A DNA stretch of 64,000 nucleotides from Promethearchaeota archaeon. Lineage in GTDB: Archaea > Asgardarchaeota > Lokiarchaeia > Sigyniarchaeales > Promethearchaeaceae. The notes under the pieces are model-generated. The model was given only the letters and a program-made list of their open reading frames with translations. It did no database searches and was not told the origin of the DNA. The DNA is taken from the NCBI GenBank assembly GCA_016933055.1, contig JAFGBS010000009.1, forward strand, positions 62,001-126,000, written 5' to 3'. This document shows positions 19,472-27,662 of the stretch, one piece after another. The position numbers were made by a program, and so were the translations under genes. Position 1 is the stretch's first letter; every line of letters begins with the position of its first letter.

Positions 19472-19840
19472 TTAGAAGGGCAGGGTTAATATCCCAGTTA
19501 ATGAAATCAAGAAAGCAATACCGAATGAAATAGCCCATGGAATGACAATCGCAATCAACCAAGCAAGAATTGCATTCCCAAATCCAGTTTTGTGTCGTGC
19601 ATTAATCACAACCCAAACCAAGATACATCCAATACAGGGGATCCATCCCACCAACAGATTAATTAATGCTGTTACAAACACCGCTCCAAACTTAATATTG
19701 GATCCTTTTACTGCCTTCACCCCTATCTTCAAAAAGAGTACTTGCAAAATGAAAGATAGAACAATAAGTCCAACAAAAATTAAGATGGCAACAGTCCCCA
19801 AACCACCCAGCCATCCTATCAAAGTATTCCAAATATCCAT
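19472..19840 (-). CDS. Small three- or four-helix membrane protein under a palindromic operator
   Basis: 122-residue, almost wholly hydrophobic protein with three or four membrane helices and a conserved-looking central loop (VGWIPCIGC). No family is recognised with confidence. Loop motifs like this occur in small archaeal/bacterial membrane proteins of unknown role. A strong ribosome-binding site GGAGGT lies 8 nt before the ATG. The promoter is unusually clear: TATTTAAA at 19897-19904 (read on the minus strand) and a perfect palindrome over the expected transcription start at 19857-19875. Expression is therefore probably repressible. Confidence 0.7.
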   Translation of the reverse strand: MDIWNTLIGWLGGLGTVAILIFVGLIVLSFILQVLFLKIGVKAVKGSNIKFGAVFVTALINLLVGWIPCIGCILVWVVINARHKTGFGNAILAWLIAIVIPWAISFGIAFLISLTGILTLPF

Positions 19841-19856
19841 TTTTTTAACCTCCGAA

Positions 19857-19875
19857 AAGGTAAGATTCTTACCTT
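19857..19875. promoter_or_regulatory. Perfect 19-bp palindrome at the transcription start (operator)
   Basis: AAGGTAAGATTCTTACCTT is a perfect dyad with 9-base arms around one central base. It sits about 25 bp downstream of TATTTAAA (19897-19904, minus strand) and 16 bp upstream of the ATG at 19840, just where a repressor would block RNA polymerase. The half-site AGGTAA also forms the twin operators at 27575 and 27622, but with different spacing. The sequence is direct observation, operator function is inference. Confidence 0.55.
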
Positions 19876-19971
19876 GCTCTTAAATTCTCATTTAACTATT
19901 TAAAGGTTTTTTCAAATCTTAGTGAAATAAGAATAGAAAATATAAAGTAAATAGCTATTATATGTTAAAAA

Positions 19972-20445
19972 TCACTCTTTGCATGCTTTCTCGATATAGT
20001 AGTTTAAGAGTTCTGATATCTCGAAGGTGTTTAACGAAGCTAACAAGTCACCAAGTGTGTACAACCTTTTCATCTTACTTTCATGCGTAGTAGCCGGAAT
20101 CTTCATTATATCTTCAATCTCCGTAATATAATCATCCATATTCAAGAAGAGTATCTCAATGGTGTCCACGCCTTTTAGTTCTGCGATAGTGGAACCCAAT
20201 TGCCTTTCGATTTCTTTGAGGAGCATTATCCGATAGTCTTTTTTTCTCGGAAGTTCATACCGCATCTGAATGAAATCCAACTCTTTAATGACTTTTCGAA
20301 TTGACTCGTTCCAATCGTTAGTTTCCTTGTAAAATGGAATGAGAATGTTCTGCACAATCTTCTTAAATAATTCATGGGGGTTATTGGGATCAAACTGTAC
20401 CTTGGTTGCAAAATCAGAAAGAATAATCTCAAATGTCTCCGGCAT
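19972..20445 (-). CDS. Helical protein of unknown function
   Basis: 157-residue soluble protein, predicted almost entirely alpha-helical and acidic, with no signal peptide or membrane helix. I do not recognise a family. It is divergent from the lipoate cluster across only 49 bp that must hold both promoters (TTTATACTATAATC and TATATAATTATTTG are the TATA-like runs). That shared control region makes co-regulation with lipoate assembly possible. Nothing in the sequence itself points to a function. Confidence 0.6.
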   Translation of the reverse strand: MPETFEIILSDFATKVQFDPNNPHELFKKIVQNILIPFYKETNDWNESIRKVIKELDFIQMRYELPRKKDYRIMLLKEIERQLGSTIAELKGVDTIEILFLNMDDYITEIEDIMKIPATTHESKMKRLYTLGDLLASLNTFEISELLNYYIEKACKE

Positions 20446-20494
20446 AATGACTAATTTATACTATAATCTATATAATTATTTGTTGGTATACTAA

Positions 20495-21550
20495 ATGGGT
20501 ATAATCGATAAGGATAACATACGAGTTTCTCTCGGATCTGCAGTTAAGTTGGGATTAAAACGAGTTAAGGTAGACACACTACCCACAAACTGTCATTTAT
20601 TAACTTATCATCCAGATGGGTGTATTGGCAATTGTGGATTTTGTCCCCAATCGCAATATACTCATGATAAACTTAGTGGTTCTACACAAGATCAAGAATA
20701 CCTATCGAGAGTATTATGGCCTGTATTTGACTTGAGATTCGTCATCCAACGGTTTCAAAATGAGTTTCCGGCATTCGATGCATCAATTAAAGGATTTCAG
20801 AGAATTTGTATTCAAAGTTTGAACTATCCGAATTTCGAACGGGATATTAAGAGTATCATCAGAAAGCTAACTGCAGTAACTAATATACCCCTTTCCATTG
20901 CCATACCCCCAGTTTCCATCGAAGATGTCCAAAACTTTAAGGATCTGGGTGTAGATCGTATCTGTTTTGCACTAGATGCTGCTACTGCCACATTATTTGA
21001 AAGTGTAAAAGGTTCTGCTTGTGGGGGTCCTTATTCATGGCAAGAACATATCCGTTTATTAAGAGATTCTGTAAAAATATTCGGCAGAGGTCATGTAACC
21101 ACACACCTTATCATTGGATTAGGAGAAACGGAGCAAGAAGCTTTAACTCTGATTCAAGAAATGAAATATTTTGGGATTCTCACGGGATTATTTGCATTTT
21201 ACCCAATACAAAAAACACGATTTGCGTACCGAACGCGTCCCAAATTGATTTCCTTTCGCAAAGTACAATTGGGAAAGTATCTTATTGATACAAAACGATT
21301 CCAAATCAGTGATTTTGGCGTAGATTCCGAAGGTACTGTAACTTTCTTTCCCCTTTCTTCTAAAAGGTTACACGAAATAATTTCATTAAGTGGACCATTC
21401 GAAACATCAGGTTGTCCCGGATGCAATAGACCCTATTACACTTCAAGTCCCCGGGAGGAGCAATACAATTATCCTCGGGTTCTAACCTTATCAGAACAAG
21501 AAAAAATATATTCCCAATTAGAACCCTATTGCAAGGAGGTAAATCTATGA
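20495..21550 (+). CDS. Radical SAM protein, probable subunit of split archaeal lipoyl synthase (LipS1/LipS2 pair)
   Basis: Radical SAM enzyme with the cluster motif Cys43-x3-Cys47-x2-Cys50 (GCIGNCGFC). The C-terminus has a second cysteine pair (SGCPGCNRPYYTSSP, about 305-319) that could bind an auxiliary cluster, as sulfur-inserting enzymes need. In Thermococcus and other archaea two different radical SAM proteins, LipS1 and LipS2, together replace LipA in adding sulfur at C6 and C8 of octanoyl groups. Here the gene overlaps a lipoate ligase (ATGA) and a second radical SAM gene follows, which is the basis of the call. Which of the two subunits this is cannot be settled by eye. Biotin-synthase-like activity is the alternative. 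Confidence 0.75.
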   Translation: MGIIDKDNIRVSLGSAVKLGLKRVKVDTLPTNCHLLTYHPDGCIGNCGFCPQSQYTHDKLSGSTQDQEYLSRVLWPVFDLRFVIQRFQNEFPAFDASIKGFQRICIQSLNYPNFERDIKSIIRKLTAVTNIPLSIAIPPVSIEDVQNFKDLGVDRICFALDAATATLFESVKGSACGGPYSWQEHIRLLRDSVKIFGRGHVTTHLIIGLGETEQEALTLIQEMKYFGILTGLFAFYPIQKTRFAYRTRPKLISFRKVQLGKYLIDTKRFQISDFGVDSEGTVTFFPLSSKRLHEIISLSGPFETSGCPGCNRPYYTSSPREEQYNYPRVLTLSEQEKIYSQLEPYCKEVNL

Positions 21551-22356
21551 AGCCCGTTTGGAGAATTCTTCCTTTCTTGATCTCAGACGGTCAAACAAAC
21601 ATGTCCCTAGATGAAGCTATCCTTCAAGCTCGAATTAAAGGATTGGTACCCAACACTATCCGTTTTTATCGGTGGAACCCTTCTTGTGCATCCATTGGGA
21701 GAAATCAAAGCCTTAAAGTAGAAATTGATATGCAAGCTGCTGAAGCACATAAAGTGGATGTGGTTAGGAGGATTAGCGGTGGAGGAGCAGTATTCCATGA
21801 CAATCAATCAGAAATAACTTATGCAGTCATTGCTACTGAAGAGGATTTGAGAACTATTTATAAAACTCTATTCCCTAATAGTTTCTTCGGTGTTTCAGAA
21901 TCATACACCGTAATTACTCACGCATTGATTCATGGGTTACAATATATGGGATTTCACATTGATTCGGGGAAAATTCACTGTCCGGCGTTATTTATGGAAG
22001 ACAAAAAGATTTCAGGAAACGCCCAAGCTCGGCAAAATGGTGTTATTCTTCAACACGGAACTTTATTGTTACACGTAAATCCTGAATTTATGTACACAAT
22101 TCTTAAGGCCCCCGAAGGAGTAGCTAAAGGCAAGATGGTGAGATCAGTTAAAGCAAAAGTAAAGGGATTATACGACGATAATAACACTCCTTCTATATCT
22201 GATACTGAATTCCAAACATATATGATACAAGGTTTTGAAAACACTTTTCATGTTTCATGTGAGTTTGGAGATATCACACCAAATGAACAAGAACTAATGC
22301 AAATTGTGAAAAAAAACCGTTACTCAGACAATCATTGGTTGTATAAAATTCCCTAG
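21547..22356 (+). CDS. lplA: Lipoate-protein ligase A, catalytic domain (LplA-like)
   Basis: Attaches lipoate (or octanoate) to target lysines through an adenylate. The family signature RRISGGGAVFHD is followed by EDKKISGNAQARQNGVILQHGTLLL, here noted for its Lys-Ile-Ser-Gly-Asn and His-Gly-Thr elements. The protein has about 269 residues and lacks the roughly 90-residue C-terminal domain of bacterial LplA, like archaeal enzymes whose small domain is a separate gene. No such LplB gene is nearby. An in-frame TTG/CTG-region start upstream is possible, but ATG 21547 has AAGGAGGT 6 nt before it and overlaps the previous stop as ATGA. It is the middle gene of the lipoate cluster. Confidence 0.9.
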   Translation: MKPVWRILPFLISDGQTNMSLDEAILQARIKGLVPNTIRFYRWNPSCASIGRNQSLKVEIDMQAAEAHKVDVVRRISGGGAVFHDNQSEITYAVIATEEDLRTIYKTLFPNSFFGVSESYTVITHALIHGLQYMGFHIDSGKIHCPALFMEDKKISGNAQARQNGVILQHGTLLLHVNPEFMYTILKAPEGVAKGKMVRSVKAKVKGLYDDNNTPSISDTEFQTYMIQGFENTFHVSCEFGDITPNEQELMQIVKKNRYSDNHWLYKIP

Positions 22357-22366
22357 GTAGAGAAAA

Positions 22367-23383
22367 ATGGAAATCAATAAAACATACATACAGAATTATC
22401 TGAAACAACATCATTTGGACAATCCCGATGGTATTATTCCTCTTTCATCATATTCAGAATCTGTACAGAAACATTATGAGTCCCTCTCTATGGATATTTT
22501 AAAACGTAATTTCGGGGGAAAAATTAGCACTTTCATTCCGGGAAAACAGTTTGTATCTCTGAGTGTAACGGGATCCTCTTGTGAACTCAATTGTGAGCAT
22601 TGTCATTCACATTACCTGTCCCATATGCAAGATGTTTCCTCTGAAGATAAACTACGAAAAAGTTTGAACTATCTAATTGAACGAAATGCGAATGGTTGTC
22701 TTATATCGGGAGGATGTGATTCCGACGGAAAGGTCCCCCTACTTCGTTTTTTTTCCACATTAAAAGAATTTAAACAAAAATCTTCTCTCATCTTTAATTT
22801 CCATGTGGGCTTAGTAAATGAAGAAGATATCCGGAAGATTGCTGAAATTCAACCGGATTTCGTGTCATTTGATTTAACTTTGGATGCAGAGATCATTCAC
22901 GATGTATATCATCTAAAAAAACATGTTAATGATTATATTTCTACCTACAAGACTCTAATTCAGTATGGAGTCCGAACTATACCGCATATATGTGTAGGTT
23001 TGAATTTTGGGGACATCAAAAATGAAATACTTGCACTACACAAAATAGCCAATCATCCCGTGGATTTAATAGTATTTTTAGTGATCATTCCGCCTCTCGA
23101 ACATCCGAAGTTTCATGAGGTAAAAATGGATGATATTAGGAATCTTTTCACTACTGCACGGTTATTATTTCCTCAAACTGAAATTTCATTGGGATGTATG
23201 CGCCCTCGTGGGGCACACCGGCATCAAATTGAGGCCCTAGCTGTGCACGCAGGATTCAATCGATATGAAATTCCCTCCCGAAAAACACTTGCACTAATTC
23301 AAAAAAAGAACCTATCTATTCAAACGTTCAATACATGCTGTGCTATTTCTCATACTGCTATGAATCAGCTATCTAAGTCATGA
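22367..23383 (+). CDS. Radical SAM protein, probable second subunit of split lipoyl synthase (LipS1/LipS2 pair)
   Basis: Radical SAM enzyme with Cys72-x3-Cys76-x2-Cys79 (SCELNCEHC) opening an incomplete TIM barrel, followed by a Gly-rich SAM-contact segment (GCLISGGCDSDG). The C-terminus carries a vicinal cysteine pair (TFNTCCAI), a candidate auxiliary-cluster ligand. It is 10 bp downstream of the lipoate ligase and closes the three-gene cluster. With the upstream radical SAM protein it would form the two-protein lipoyl synthase known from archaea. The last 11 bases overlap the convergent DNA polymerase gene. The pathway assignment rests on gene context plus the two radical SAM motifs. Confidence 0.75.
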   Translation: MEINKTYIQNYLKQHHLDNPDGIIPLSSYSESVQKHYESLSMDILKRNFGGKISTFIPGKQFVSLSVTGSSCELNCEHCHSHYLSHMQDVSSEDKLRKSLNYLIERNANGCLISGGCDSDGKVPLLRFFSTLKEFKQKSSLIFNFHVGLVNEEDIRKIAEIQPDFVSFDLTLDAEIIHDVYHLKKHVNDYISTYKTLIQYGVRTIPHICVGLNFGDIKNEILALHKIANHPVDLIVFLVIIPPLEHPKFHEVKMDDIRNLFTTARLLFPQTEISLGCMRPRGAHRHQIEALAVHAGFNRYEIPSRKTLALIQKKNLSIQTFNTCCAISHTAMNQLSKS

Positions 23384-25964
23384 ATTTATCTAGTGCACCT
23401 TGTGCAGCCTTGTTTATGAGAAATTCAATATTCCCATGGGCATCCAATTTCACATCTGCAATAGCGTTCAGATCAAAGGGAACTACGTTTTCGAAACTGC
23501 GTTTTAATAGTTCTTTGTATTTTTCCTTATCGTACATGCGGTTCTGCCGCTCAAACTCGGAGCGCAAGACTACTCGCTTATCGGGATTAGCTGCAGACGC
23601 GTTCCGTAATATATATTCCACTTTCTGACCGGGTTCGATTTGAATTCCCATACGTTTTAATTGTTTGGCTGCAAGTGCTTGGTAGGAATTTACTTTATAC
23701 TCCTCGGGCCGCTTTGAAATCTGATTTACAATAGTTAATTCATCGGGATCCACTTCTTCGCAATCGATTCGGGCACAATACGTCTTGTATTTTTGTTTCG
23801 CAATCGATAAGAAATCCATGAATTCACAAATGCTTTCCGCAGAGGACAGGGTTTCAATAACTTCTTGTTGGAACTGTTTTACGATTTTTGGAGCGTCTCG
23901 TCTGCGTATCTCGATGCCACGTACCTTGATTATTCCATCATAGGTTACTCCCCAGTAATGATTCAGTACGGGCACGTCGGGATGGATCCGGGAGGGCAAA
24001 AATACGAGAAATTTGTAGGTAGCTTCATGTAAGATCGGGATACGGATCTGATCTTGGATTCTGTCCACGAGTTCCTTGGCATGTGTATTCAGTCTGTCCA
24101 GCTCCTGTTGCACATAAGTGAGGTCGGGTTTCTTCCAGAACTGCTTCACATGCACTAATTTTGGTTTTCGGTCATTCTCTTTATCGGGAATGATGGCTGC
24201 CATATGCTTTGTATGTTGCAACCATAAGGAATCCACGATACCATGGATCACAAAAAAGCCTCTTCCTTCCGCAATTTCTTGTGAACGCAATAATAAGTCT
24301 CGAGAATAAGCACACACAGCCTGATGACCTTCTACCTTACCAAACCGGGCGTTTTTGAAGCCCAAATATCCAAAGCTACATACTAACGGCCATTTTAGTG
24401 CTGCACTAATCTTACGGTAGATTTTGGCTTGATCTTCCGGGAGAGTTCTTGAAAGTGTTTTATATGCACGTCTCTTCCGTAAAGGCAACTCCAAGGCTTC
24501 GGAAACAATACCTCGCCGCTTCACGCAGGTATGAAAAGGAAGACCCGGCACTTTATTTCCATCTTTCTTGCAGCAATCACAATTCATGGTGTCAGGGGAA
24601 ACATTGTAATTTGTCATGATCATGGGATACATACTAGTAAAATCAAATTCCCCTACTTGTTCGAACACTCCTATCTTAGGTTCAAATATATGACCTCCTC
24701 TATCAGCTTGAAGCAGTGTTTGAACCGTTTGGAAGTCTTCAGAGTTTTTTTTCTCGGGAGGAATAAGATATCCCTTTTTCCCAGCAATGTAAAATTGAAT
24801 AGATTGCAAAGCTCCTCCGATAGTCACACGAGTTAGGCGTTGGATGGGAACGCGAGATACTCTGCTCATTTCAATAATTCCTTGGATATTTCCGTCTGTG
24901 TAACTGGAAAAATGCAAAGATCCATAGATGTTCTTATCCACGCATATTCTCCCCCGTAAATAGAATTGATGCTTAGATCGGTGCATGATCTGCCCATATG
25001 AAAAATAATGAGTATCCCCTGATGTTGTGAACATATTGCGTTTCAAAGATGAGAGATCCCGGGATAAAATTAGATCGCTGGAGCAATGACAAGCAGAAGC
25101 ACGCCCTACGAGATATGGAAAGAAGTATTCATCTCCACTTTGTGTAAGGATGATGTCTGGGTCCAAATTTTGAATCTCCTTACTCAACGTTCGAATGGTG
25201 GCGGTTTCAGTTTCCTTCTGTACGTTAATTACTAGTATTTTCCGTCCTTCTGAATCGGTTACCCACTCCAGTTCATTGGATGCATATTTTTCCGACTCTG
25301 TTTCATAATTAAATCCGTCCACTAATGCAATTCGACACGAGATTAAGGGTTCATTCAACATGGGACGTTGATGTCGTTTCCGAAACTCGCTTCCTTGGTT
25401 ATTTTTCATCCCGAATTTTCCCAGATCAATGTTGATCATCCGTAAGGGGGGAAACTCATACATAACATTTGTGTTTTTATCATGCAAAGTGATTTTTCGA
25501 ATTAGACCCAAAAAGGGATTGGGGGGAGTAAAACGAACAGCTTTCTTTGGTCGCCAGCGCTTATCAATATCAAATTCACACAAAGCCATCGGGAACAGAT
25601 CATTTTCATAGAAAAAAGTCTGCGCAATGGGGATATCGATGTTAAAGAGCTTGAGATACCCTAATGCTTCGATTTCTTGGATAGTTTTCTTGAAGTTACG
25701 CAAACCTGTCCATATCCGAATCACATCGGACTCTTTGCTGTCCGAAACCGATACATAGCGCTTACATCGCTCTATTTCCTTGATGTGTGGATGTTGATGC
25801 AAAAGACGTAGTGTATCCTCCATATTCAGATACTTCGGTAGAACATAAAATGAGGGATAATATTGGTGATAAGCACATACAGTTTTCCCATCGCGTTGTT
25901 TTATCCAAATCTTCAGATACTCTCCACTCACTTCTGCCCCGAGTATCCATCCCATAAATTTCAT
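23373..25964 (-). CDS. Family B DNA polymerase with degenerate proofreading domain (PolB2-like, translesion candidate)
   Basis: 863-residue B-family polymerase. The polymerase motifs are mostly kept: motif A GEFDFTSMYP (Asp441), motif B KWPLVCSFGYLGF (Lys524, Gly532), and a changed motif C, HGIVDS instead of YGDTDS, which keeps the second, catalytic Asp578. The 3'-5' exonuclease looks dead: the Exo I position reads NIDLGKF instead of DIE, and Exo II reads SGDEYFFPYL where the family has NGDxFDxPYL. Such a pattern fits an error-prone or accessory polymerase, formally like eukaryotic Rev3. AAGGAGGAT precedes the ATG by 5 nt, and the gene is third in an operon with a tiny helical protein and a decayed RadA-like protein. 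It is unlikely to be the main replicase. Confidence 0.85.
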   Translation of the reverse strand: MKFMGWILGAEVSGEYLKIWIKQRDGKTVCAYHQYYPSFYVLPKYLNMEDTLRLLHQHPHIKEIERCKRYVSVSDSKESDVIRIWTGLRNFKKTIQEIEALGYLKLFNIDIPIAQTFFYENDLFPMALCEFDIDKRWRPKKAVRFTPPNPFLGLIRKITLHDKNTNVMYEFPPLRMINIDLGKFGMKNNQGSEFRKRHQRPMLNEPLISCRIALVDGFNYETESEKYASNELEWVTDSEGRKILVINVQKETETATIRTLSKEIQNLDPDIILTQSGDEYFFPYLVGRASACHCSSDLILSRDLSSLKRNMFTTSGDTHYFSYGQIMHRSKHQFYLRGRICVDKNIYGSLHFSSYTDGNIQGIIEMSRVSRVPIQRLTRVTIGGALQSIQFYIAGKKGYLIPPEKKNSEDFQTVQTLLQADRGGHIFEPKIGVFEQVGEFDFTSMYPMIMTNYNVSPDTMNCDCCKKDGNKVPGLPFHTCVKRRGIVSEALELPLRKRRAYKTLSRTLPEDQAKIYRKISAALKWPLVCSFGYLGFKNARFGKVEGHQAVCAYSRDLLLRSQEIAEGRGFFVIHGIVDSLWLQHTKHMAAIIPDKENDRKPKLVHVKQFWKKPDLTYVQQELDRLNTHAKELVDRIQDQIRIPILHEATYKFLVFLPSRIHPDVPVLNHYWGVTYDGIIKVRGIEIRRRDAPKIVKQFQQEVIETLSSAESICEFMDFLSIAKQKYKTYCARIDCEEVDPDELTIVNQISKRPEEYKVNSYQALAAKQLKRMGIQIEPGQKVEYILRNASAANPDKRVVLRSEFERQNRMYDKEKYKELLKRSFENVVPFDLNAIADVKLDAHGNIEFLINKAAQGALDKFMT

Positions 25965-25979
25965 ACGGATCCTCCTTTT

Positions 25980-26249
25980 CTAATGCGCTGTGATTTTATC
26001 CTCTAGACTCTTGATGTATTCCCGTAAACGGTTTATTTCATTATGATGCTCTATCAGCATAGCCATGAACATGAACTGGGTCAATTCCGGGCGTGCGGCT
26101 AAGGAACCTGCATCGGCGTGATTTCGTGTGTAACTAATTAAATCATCAAATGTTCTTCGGTCGTCTGGGTTTAATCCTCTTCGAAATTCTTCCCATGATT
26201 GGATTTCAATTTCTAAAGCTGGTCGAAATGCAGGTACGGTTCTTCCCAT
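25980..26249 (-). CDS. Small helical protein of the PolB/RadA-like operon
   Basis: 89-residue, soluble, mostly helical protein. The N-terminal half has a charged segment RPALEIEIQSWEEFRRGL followed by two helices, and the last 30 residues (EHHNEINRLREYIKSLEDKI) form a short coiled coil. I know no biochemical function. Its ATG overlaps the stop of the RadA-like gene (TAATG) and it ends 15 bp before the polymerase start, so it is translationally coupled to both and probably acts in the same complex, perhaps as a bridging factor. This is inference from operon structure only. Confidence 0.75.
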   Translation of the reverse strand: MGRTVPAFRPALEIEIQSWEEFRRGLNPDDRRTFDDLISYTRNHADAGSLAARPELTQFMFMAMLIEHHNEINRLREYIKSLEDKITAH

Positions 26250-27244
26250 TATCTTTTCTCCTTCTTTAAATAGTTCAGATAATGATCTAGACTCATGTTC
26301 GATGTTTTATTGTCTTGTCCCTTGCTATTGGTCCTGTTTCTTTTTTCTTTTAGCCGTAGGCGGGTGACTTCCTTAGATATTTCGGTCTGTAAGCTGGTTT
26401 GCATCATATCTTTCCACTGATTCTTTGGATTCTTTGGTTCTGCACTGCAATCTGCCAAAGAAGTTTCGCTGTCCAGATACCATTTTGTGTATTTTTGTTT
26501 GATCTGATCGGTGATGCGGTTCCATTTAGTCACACGTTTGGGACCTATGAACGGATGTTGTGCAAGAAAATAATCCGTACGCCGTTCTTGTTCAAAGAAT
26601 TCCACAGCAACGCAGCCAAAATGCGAAAGAATCTTTCCTCCAAAGGGTTTATGGATGGAGTTATCATGCTTGGGAACCGTGATAACCACGATGGGATTAC
26701 TCTGTTTGATGGCAGTTTTAATCCCTTGAATTGCACCCTTCAACTCATCGAACGATTGTTGATTTAATCTTCCCTCTTTTTCCTTTCCCTCCCTCTCGGG
26801 TTGAAACATACTGGTTAACCCTGAAATTAGAACTAGATGTACGTCTTGCATTTGGGTAAGTTTTTCCTCTACAATCTCAACCATTTGCGTCCATTGGAAT
26901 GCTCTAGCAATGTAGATATTGCGGAGAATATGTTGTGGACTTAAATTTTGGGAAAGGGAAAGCTGTGAGATGAAATATGGAGAAAATCGGTTATTTCCAT
27001 CAATGTATACCACTTTTCCTGTTGTAATTCCCAGTCCTCCTTTAGATTGGGGCAAGAAAGCCATAACTGCAGTACGCATGAGGATGTCAGTAGTAGTTTT
27101 CTGATTTCCGATGAATAGATGCACTAAACCTTTTCGTAATCCGCCCCCAAGTAATTCATCTATATGCTTATTTCCGCTTTTAAGAGGAGGATCTTTAGTT
27201 AACTCCTCATAATAGTCTTTTGCAGTCATGATGTCTAGCGTCAT
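26249..27244 (-). CDS. RadA/RecA-like protein with inactivated ATPase motifs
   Basis: Recombinase-fold protein that can be followed along RadA almost from end to end: GGGLRKGLVHLFIG at the P-loop, VVYIDGNN, NIYIARAFQWTQM, LVLISGLTSMF, and a C-terminal L2-like FGGKILSHFG. Every catalytic site is altered. Walker A reads IGNQKTTT, without the GxGKT glycine. The RadA catalytic Glu (DTEG) is replaced in DGNN. The Walker B Asp (VDSLTS) is Gly in ISGLTS. It is therefore probably a non-hydrolysing structural paralogue, comparable in logic to ImuA of bacterial mutasomes. The frame is open to a GTG at 27343, but a TATA box at 27275-27280 favours the ATG at 27244. First gene of the polymerase operon. 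Confidence 0.8.
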   Translation of the reverse strand: MTLDIMTAKDYYEELTKDPPLKSGNKHIDELLGGGLRKGLVHLFIGNQKTTTDILMRTAVMAFLPQSKGGLGITTGKVVYIDGNNRFSPYFISQLSLSQNLSPQHILRNIYIARAFQWTQMVEIVEEKLTQMQDVHLVLISGLTSMFQPEREGKEKEGRLNQQSFDELKGAIQGIKTAIKQSNPIVVITVPKHDNSIHKPFGGKILSHFGCVAVEFFEQERRTDYFLAQHPFIGPKRVTKWNRITDQIKQKYTKWYLDSETSLADCSAEPKNPKNQWKDMMQTSLQTEISKEVTRLRLKEKRNRTNSKGQDNKTSNMSLDHYLNYLKKEKR

Positions 27245-27442
27245 TTTCTTTGAGATAGTACATTTCCGATCCAGTATAAAAAAACAGAGTGCACACTCTT
27301 GCACAATCTTTGAATTCTTATGATTGGGATCACGGAGTAGCACCGTGAGTTAAACAGTTCAACGGAATGAACATAAAATTCTATAGAGATGATAGTTCAT
27401 ACGGGGGGTTCGTGCACCGAAAGTAAAAATGAATAACTACAT

Positions 27443-27577
27443 ATGACACGTTCAGCTATTCCGACGAAAGATTACATCATTTTAAAACTCCTACTTGGAA
27501 TCGCTAGCATTCAAAACACCCCAATCGGTCAACTAAGGAATTCTGTCGTTAAGAAGTATGGAATCCACTTTCGGTAG
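27443..27577 (+). CDS. Possible 44-residue HTH-like peptide or regulator remnant
   Basis: An open frame of 44 codons starting at ATG 27443. It reads KDYIILKLLLGIASIQNTPI followed by a short basic helix, which resembles the first helices of a winged-helix regulator. Its TAG stop forms the first bases of the first operator at 27575. No ribosome-binding site or TATA box stands out. It may be a remnant of a local regulator gene or chance; I give it low weight. Confidence 0.25.
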   Translation: MTRSAIPTKDYIILKLLLGIASIQNTPIGQLRNSVVKKYGIHFR

Positions 27578-27637
27578 GTAAGTTTACCTAGTATTTATAT
27601 ATTATTAGAGAAAATAGTATATAGGTAAGTTTACCTA
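27575..27637 (+). promoter_or_regulatory. Promoter with two identical 16-bp palindromic operators flanking a TATA box
   Basis: TAGGTAAGTTTACCTA occurs twice, at 27575-27590 and 27622-27637, each with 7-base arms and a 2-nt centre. Centre-to-centre distance is 47 bp. TTTATATATTA (27594-27604) lies between them, so the first copy covers the TFB-recognition side and the second the transcription start for the gene at 27663. This is the layout of a tightly repressed promoter, and the AGGTAA/TTACCT arms resemble sites of metal-responsive DtxR-like repressors (inference). Confidence 0.65.
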
Positions 27638-27662
27638 CATCATAGAAGGAAAGGCATTAATC

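Noticed and set aside
26399..26767. Plus-strand frame of 122 codons within the RadA-like gene.
   Set aside because: It is antisense to a well-supported gene with recognisable RadA motifs and has no family resemblance.
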